A stretch of 64,000 nt of DNA from Myripristis murdjan (Eukaryota; Chordata; Actinopteri; Holocentriformes; Holocentridae): the NCBI RefSeq assembly GCF_902150065.1, contig NC_043995.1, positions 24,479,501 through 24,543,500 on the forward strand. Reading direction: 5' to 3'. Shown one piece after another: positions 57,725 to 64,000 of this stretch. The notes under the pieces are model-generated. The model did no database searches. It was not told the origin of the DNA and worked only from the letters and a program-made list of their open reading frames with translations. Position numbers and translations under genes: made by a program. How positions within the stretch are numbered: position 1 is the stretch's first letter; each line of letters begins with the position of its first letter.

Positions 57725-60700
57725 GTTGGCTACACGAAACAGAAAAAAAACACCTTTGGGGGGAAAAAACCCGCAAAAACACGGTTTAAAGCAGACAGTG
57801 CTTATGATAAGCTTTCCTCGAATTTCTTGAGCCTTTCTTCCTCTCCTCACAACAACGGATTTTCTTCTCTGGAGTAGTAAGCCAACTGCTGTCCTGCTTG
57901 CTGAATTTTGACAACGTCACAATGGCAGGTCATACCACGCCAAAAAAGAGGGGGGTTTAAAAAATATTAACAATATATTGCCTAAATTTAATGCCTTTCT
58001 TTAGCAATATAAACTACATTTCACATATAAAATCGCTTCCGTGCTTAACTGTAGGCACAAATAGTGATTTCGTCATGTCTTTTTCTATTTTATAGTCCGC
58101 CTTCTTGCGTTCCACCCCTATCGCTGCTGCAGATTGTTTTTAGTTGAACTCAAATTAAAGGTTCACCCACCAGTCGCCTGATGTTCAGGTAAATCAGGTA
58201 GCTAATGTATAAATTGAAGAAAGGGATTAGACTTTACCCTTGTTTTATAGAAACGCAGAGCTTCCTCTGAATATAGATATCTCACGTCATCTCGCCATTT
58301 AGCTACTAAGCCCAACAGGCCCAGTCTCTGAAGACCTTAAATGCCACCTTTCACCTACAAAGTTGTTGTTGAGAGATATTGACTACATCAGGGGCAACGA
58401 TACCCGTTAAGTCTCTGTATTACAGTGTGAGGAGGCTAGATATTGTTGAAACTGTTTATAATTGTGTAAGTATCATAAGATTATCCTGTTTCATATGGGT
58501 TGTCACTATCTTTTCACTTGAATTTGTATTGTGCATATGATTTGGCAATAAGCACCTTTGTATTTCATGCATGTAAAGCCCATTTGAATTGAGCTGAAGT
58601 GATATTTCCTTCACAGAGCCATGTGTGAATGCATGAAAAAGGCCTTGACCATGGCCTCAAGTTACCTTGCTCTACTGAGGTGGAAAGAGTACTAAAACAT
58701 CTAGTAGTATTGTTAAAACAATAAACTTAAAACATTTTTAATAGGAAACATAAGAAATTACAAAATAAAGTGCACAGAGTAAAGCGAGATTAATGCTCTC
58801 TTCTTTGTTGACTGATGACTTTCAAGGGAGGGACCTTGTTGTGGCTTCACAAATGGCCAGTGCATGATGGTTCAGGTTCTGACCCCTATGTTGGACTCAT
58901 AAAATTTGTACTAATCTAATAAGGCTGGCTAATGCAGCATCAGTTCTGTGAAATTTAATTGTGTCGGAGTTCTGTCAGAGAGCCATCCACTGAAAATTAT
59001 TAATTGGGTTTACATGATCATTTCAAATTGTTCTAGTGATATGGTGATATTGCAACAATAAAAGTTTAATTTGTAACCTTCAACTACTTCCATGTAAGTG
59101 GCACTGTGTGTCAATACAGGCTCGTGGATGCAATTTAAAATGTAATGAAGTATGGAACAGAAGTTTAGAGAAGGAAAACACACTGAAGTAAATGTGATGT
59201 CAGCAAGCACACAAAATAACCATTCAGTGACAGTCACTCACACCCTTGCCACTTTGCCACATCATGGTCAAACTAACAGGAAATAGTGTGCAGCCACCAC
59301 TGTTTGTCAAGGCAGTTAAGAAAATATGTCTCAATATTTGTCATTCAAGACTATCATGGTGCTGTCTGCCTGTGCCTGCACACAAGTGTTTTCATATGCA
59401 CGGCATGAATGTATATGTATGCAGAGCTAGTTTGTTTACTCCTTTCTCTTATCTTAGTATGTCTTATCAGCTCTTGTGCTCCATAGCGGCTCTATGTTAT
59501 CACATGAACCAGTCACACATTGACTGGTTACTGATATACCTGTGTCTATTGTTTTAAATTACCTGCTGAACCTGGCATCATCCAGCAATGAATCACCCCT
59601 GCACTTCATATGCACAGCTCTCTCCACTACGGGATGTTCCTCAGGCCTTGCAATTACTTTGACTGCCAAGCATGTTTACATCTGCCAATGAATTTGCCTG
59701 GGTGAGCTGGCAAATGTAAGGCAAGATGATAACATTGGATAAACTCGGTCCCTCACTGGAGAACTGTGTGTACAACATAGTAAGGGTCTGGCTTATTACT
59801 GGGAAAACAAACCAAACATTGGTGATGTGCGTTCATTACTGTTATGCAACAACTGAAAACTGAATACAAGCAAGCAGCAGCAGGGGCACTCAAGCACTGC
59901 GGAGATAATGTAGATTGCATTTGACACAAGTCATTCATGTGATAAATACCGCTGGGAATGCATTCAGCAATAAAGCCTTGAATTGGTTGCCTCTTAGACT
60001 CACATTCTTCATCTCAGTTGTCTCCTATTTTACACATAGCCTTGTGGAAAATGAAATTCATTTTAACAATTTATCCATCCACTGTCAACTGTCCAGTGAT
60101 GTAAAAGGATGTGCATATCAAATGTTGTCATCCTTCACTCATTTTTAGGCATGGCGCGTGCAAAAATATGTGTGTACCCACTCTGTTCCCCATGTCCCCC
60201 CTTCATTCTCTGCCATCCCTCATTCCTCACTAAACCCATCCTGTATTTTTCCATTCTTCTTTGACTGATGATCTGGCGTAGCAAAAAGCCTCTCCAGGCT
60301 GTCACCTCTGGCAACAGCGGTAGTCCTGGGAATTGATACAGAGGAGGAGACAGCTTCGAATCACACAGCTTTTGGCTGCAGTGCAAATACCAGATTGCCT
60401 ACCTGACAGTCTGCTTTGCCACTTTACAAGCAAGGATAGCATAGAGCTGAGAAATATTCATTATGCAATTGCCCTGAGCAAAAACAAAGACACAAGGAGT
60501 CAAAATAAAGTATGTTCAAGTATAATTTTTAATCACTTGACATAGTGGTTTAGACTGCTATATTAAGTAATATCAACAACACTGAAAGATGAACAGCTGT
60601 GTTGAGTATTTTGTGATAACTTATCACAACGCAGATTATAGTGGCCTCTTTGTGTGCCCGCGTGCTTGTGAGCTCATGTCAGTGTGTATTTCACCGTAGC

Positions 60701-61719
60701 TGCCAGTTGTTACTATTGCAAAGAGTGTTCCAGTGTCTGTGGTTTGGGTTCGTTCTCTTCCTGGCATGTGCCCCTCTTACCTCGGCACGCTGCTTGTACT
60801 CGCATGCGGCGAACATTGTGTAAAATCCTCCCATGCATAGGGCTTTTGTAATGTCCTTGTATTCATGGACAGCTAGGCAAACCACAGGGTCCTCTTTTAC
60901 TGCCTGCTCAGGGACAAACACTTCAACACAAACAAGCATACGGACACATCCACCTCCCTCTTGTGTGTTGAACCCAAAAGTCAGCAGTTCAGTTCAGAGG
61001 AGACAATATTTCATCGTTGTGAGCGCGCTAATGCACTGGCATGGGAGGCAGAGAGGGCAAAAGGTTAGAGGGGAGGTGCCGCAGGGTCACAACACATCAG
61101 CTCAACAAACAACTAAAGATGTTGCTCGGCCTTTAACAACAACTGGGGAACAGAGGGTTTCTTAACACTGATCTGGATTCTAGTGCACTGCATCCTTAAT
61201 CAACCATATTTGATAATACTCCTTCACAATATCTCTTCATTGCAAAAATGATAATTTAATGAGAAAACGTGCAATACTTTGGTTATACTCAGGAAATCCC
61301 CCAGGTTAATATTTCTGTGCACATATGTTTTAACAGCACTGTCTCTCAAGTGTTGTAATTTCAAAAAGGATATTTCCCTCATTTTGTAGACATCCTAATC
61401 CTGCCCTATGTACGTTTCACAAGCAGTCCTCAAGGCTTACTATTTTAGAGCCTATACCACAAAAAAGCTTGTTCAAAAAGGAAGGTTATTCACTAAGCAC
61501 TAATCATTTGTCAGCAATGAATCCTAGTCTTAAAGTCTACATAATTTGTTCTTATTCTACAGCAAATCTTCTGGTGACACATATTTTGTTATTATGATTA
61601 GTTTGAATTATTGCACTGTATTACCTAATCTTTAGTGCCTCCCTTTACCATCAGCACACTGTCACAAACACAGAGCTTACTCTAACTACATAGCTACTCT
61701 GATATATCTGGCAACCCTC
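57725..61719. other. akirin1 promoter side and intergenic region up to cnr2
   Basis: The akirin1 5' UTR and promoter should lie within the first few hundred bases; ACGTCA at 57,914-57,919 is a CRE-like half. The remainder is intergenic with no gene recognised. The part at 60,290-60,500 is unique and carries AATATTCATTATGCAATTGC, an octamer/POU-like stretch, and could be regulatory. The cnr2 3' UTR must lie at the right end, but no clear signal was pinned down. Confidence 0.4.
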
Positions 61720-63133
61720 TCATTTCCCAGCGTTCATGTACGGCATATCCACCCTTATTGAGACTGAGTTAACTTGGGTGCTTGCAGTCACGGGCCCGTC
61801 ACCCTCAGAGAAAGCAGTATAGCTGTTGTCTTCTCCTGAGTGTAGTCCTGGGCTTGAGTTCTCCATGGATTTTTGGCATTTCAGGCCCCCCAGCAGCTGC
61901 AGCAGAGCAATCCTGAGCTCTCTGCAGCGCAGGGCGTAAAGCAATGGATTCACCGATGAGTTGGCCAGGCAGAGGACGCTGCAGAAAGCAAAGACCCTCT
62001 TCTGGGGGTCGGTCAGACGCACAGAGACATCAGCTAGCATGAAGCAGAGTACAGGGAACCAGCACACGATAAGTATGAGCAGTATCAGACCAAAGGTACG
62101 TGCTAGACGGATATCCATCCTCATGCGGGCCTGGCCTTTCACTGTTGTTCCCTGTAGTCTGCTCATGGAGGCTACGTGGCGGTGGGCCTTCCACAAGATC
62201 AGAGCATAAGCACCCAAGATAAGGGCCAGAACCACCAGAATGAAGCTGGTCCAAAAGATCAGGTAGCTCTTGTTGATGTAGGGGAAGAGGCGAGAGCAGG
62301 GCGGGTTGAAGTTTGTGGCACACGTCCAGCCCATCAGAGGCAAGAAGGAGATGATGATGGTAGTACTCCAAAGAGCCAGCAGGCCTAGCAGGGCTCTGCG
62401 GCGTGTCAGCAACACCTTGTAGCTGGAGGCCTGGTAGATGCAGAGGTAGCGGTCTAAGGCAGTCAGCAGTAAGCTCCCGACCGAGGCAGTGAAGGCCATG
62501 GTGACTCCGCCCAGCTGGAAGAGGTAGGCAGTGCGGCCATCTCTGTGGTGAAACAGGTGGAAGCTCAGGAAGCTGGTAGTGAAGAAGCAGCTGGCGCACA
62601 CATCAGCCAGGGCAAGGCTGCCAATGAAGAGATAGGAAGGCCGTTGGCGCAGCATGGCCGTGGCAGTGATCACCCCCAGCACAAGAGCATTCTCCAGCAG
62701 TGTCAAAGGACCGAACAGGAAACACATGGAGCTGATGACTTTCGTCTCCACCTCGGTCAAGACCATGTAGCATTTCAGGCCTTCACACGAATCTGGAGCA
62801 GTTGGTTGGTTGAGGGAAACACAGAGGTACCTGTTACAGCTTTTTTAAATTTTATTTTGACAACTAAACTCAAAATACAACTATAGATTTGAAGGGTCCA
62901 TATATTATTTGAAACCAGCTTGACTGAACATTTTCATAAAACTTCATAAAAAAAAATTAAATAAATAAAGATACAAGGTAATAATTTACTGAGGCTGCAT
63001 ACCCATTTGTGATGATGTGTTCCCGGTGGTGACTGGGGGTGCTGAAGAGGTGGGAACCTCCAATGCTGCCATTGCTAGGGTTGAGGTAGGAAATAAAGTC
63101 AATAGTGTCGGAAATGGCCATTTCTGACAACAT
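61720..63133 (-). CDS. cnr2: Cannabinoid receptor 2 (class A GPCR), two coding exons in this model
   Basis: CB2 is a Gi-coupled receptor for endocannabinoids, chiefly in immune cells. The main exon 61720-62830 encodes all seven membrane spans. Landmarks are LALAD in TM2, LDRYLC at the end of TM3, CWFP in TM6, and NSSVNPLLYAL in TM7, with SLPLMGW-like FLPLMGWTC in TM4-loop 2. RKPSYLFIGSLA-like QRPSYLFIGSLA and FTASVGSLLLTALDRYLC match CB2 closely. The frame stays open upstream of the first Met (62,766) for 21 codons to an acceptor at 62,831-62,833 (AACAG|G). An exon at 63003-63133 with donor GG|GTATGC joins in phase and starts MLSEMAISDT (a second Met is at 63,121). It carries an NGS glycosylation site and gives 413 residues. 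The GPCR core is certain; the N-terminal exon is inferred. The C-tail differs from mammals and has no clear Cys anchor. Confidence 0.9.
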
Positions 63134-64000
63134 CCATATTAAAAGCAGAGGTACTGGTAATTAGTTTAAAAAAAAAAATGATATTACATAACTTAAATTA
63201 AAAGGATGTGGCCTTCAGTTTTCGCATGTCTCACCTTTATTGGTATCTCTGTGTTTATCTGAAAGAAGAAATGAGAAATACTGTACATATTTCAGTTTTG
63301 CATTTAAGTACAAATATGTTTTCAGCTGAAAAAAATGTCAAAAAATCAAAAATCAGTCAACAATCAGGTTTCTGACTGTATAATGACTGTAACCTTTTGT
63401 GGCTTATTTCATTATATTTTTCCTTCATTTTGGTTCAAAGATGCAAAAGACATTGCTAATACTACAAAACAATATCAGTGTAATTGATAAACCAGAGTAT
63501 TATAACAAAACTAACGTAAAAGCATCATACAAAATAATAAACTCTATTCAGATGGAACAACAGACTTTGATATCACCCACAAGGCTATTACTTCATTGTT
63601 TCATACCCGTTTAGTTCCAGCCTTGACCTTGAGGTTTTTATACCAAGTGCAAGAATCAGCAACTCCTTGTGAAGAAAAAGAACAGGCAGAAAATATGATT
63701 ACTTTTATTCCTTTGTCAATAATCAACTGGAGGCTGGAAAGGAAACATTAGACGTGAGTCGAGACAGAACGTCATTTGGAGAAGGTCAGGACAAAGGCAT
63801 TAGGACCTTCTGGTACCTGTTGATGCTGTCATTGGATGAATAGGCACAAGTGGCCTCACAGATTGTGGTCTAAAGCAGGTCATAAACCTGTCCCTGCTGG
63901 AGGAAAAATGACCTAATTTTGTAAAAATCCCCTCATCACTGATAACCAATAAAAAATCTCCCTCCCGTGTAGAGACACTTAATGAGACCAATGTGATTGC
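63134..64000. other. Upstream flank of cnr2
   Basis: AT-rich sequence presumably holding cnr2 5' untranslated exons or promoter. Nothing specific was recognised. Confidence 0.45.

Noticed and set aside
62030-62599. 189-codon minus-strand frame within cnr2
   Set aside because: It is an alternative frame of the GPCR exon; the 348-codon frame carries all receptor motifs.
1-64000. Possible virus-derived elements, CRISPR arrays, or tRNA and rRNA genes
   Set aside because: No reverse transcriptase, capsid or integrase-like frame, no regularly spaced repeat array and no recognisable tRNA or rRNA sequence was seen on either strand.

Overview
The window is vertebrate nuclear DNA, most likely from a teleost fish and probably a spiny-rayed (percomorph) one. 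The evidence is the multi-exon genes with GT/AG introns, the very high density of CA/GT, GA/CT and tetranucleotide microsatellites, several dispersed repeats of types common in fish, and proteins close to but distinct from their human counterparts. Species cannot be named from the sequence. No virus-derived element, CRISPR array or operon-like arrangement was seen.

Layout. 1-16.8 kb holds no gene I can support. Its first ~8.5 kb is microsatellite-rich with long purine or pyrimidine tracts. The rest is ordinary AT-rich DNA with a few mobile-element copies and several unique, motif-rich blocks that look like conserved non-coding elements. From about 16.8 kb five genes follow: rragc (-, 18,604-29,327, seven coding exons), mycbp (+, 30,650-32,127, five exons), gja9 (-, 34,143-35,639, one coding exon), rhbdl2 (-, 40,575-46,854, seven coding exons) and akirin1 (-, 49,043-57,724, five exons). 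cnr2 (-, 61,720-63,133, two coding exons in my model) closes the window. The exon coordinates were worked out by hand from splice consensus, reading phase and family alignment, and all phases close exactly.

The order rragc-mycbp-gja9-rhbdl2-akirin1 is, as I recall it, that of human chromosome 1p34.3. In human, however, mycbp reads the same way as rragc and gja9, and AKIRIN1 reads the opposite way to RHBDL2. Here mycbp is head-to-head with rragc, and akirin1 is co-oriented with rhbdl2. In human the far side of RRAGC is a gene desert leading to POU3F1, which fits the gene-free left third of this window.

The genes do not form one pathway. They cover lysosomal amino-acid signalling (RagC), a small Myc-binding/AKAP-associated coiled-coil protein, a gap-junction channel, an intramembrane serine protease, a nuclear transcription adaptor and a cannabinoid GPCR. 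The main points for a second look are a split N-terminus in cnr2, a three-codon uORF abutting gja9, a perfect 17-bp-arm palindrome in a mycbp intron, a ~560-bp element with terminal inverted repeats near 9.2-9.7 kb, paired PBX/PREP-type sites near 1.2 kb, a GCTAACGTTAGC motif shared by promoters, and a diverged repeat present in two successive rragc introns. I found no evidence of a wholly new biological system.
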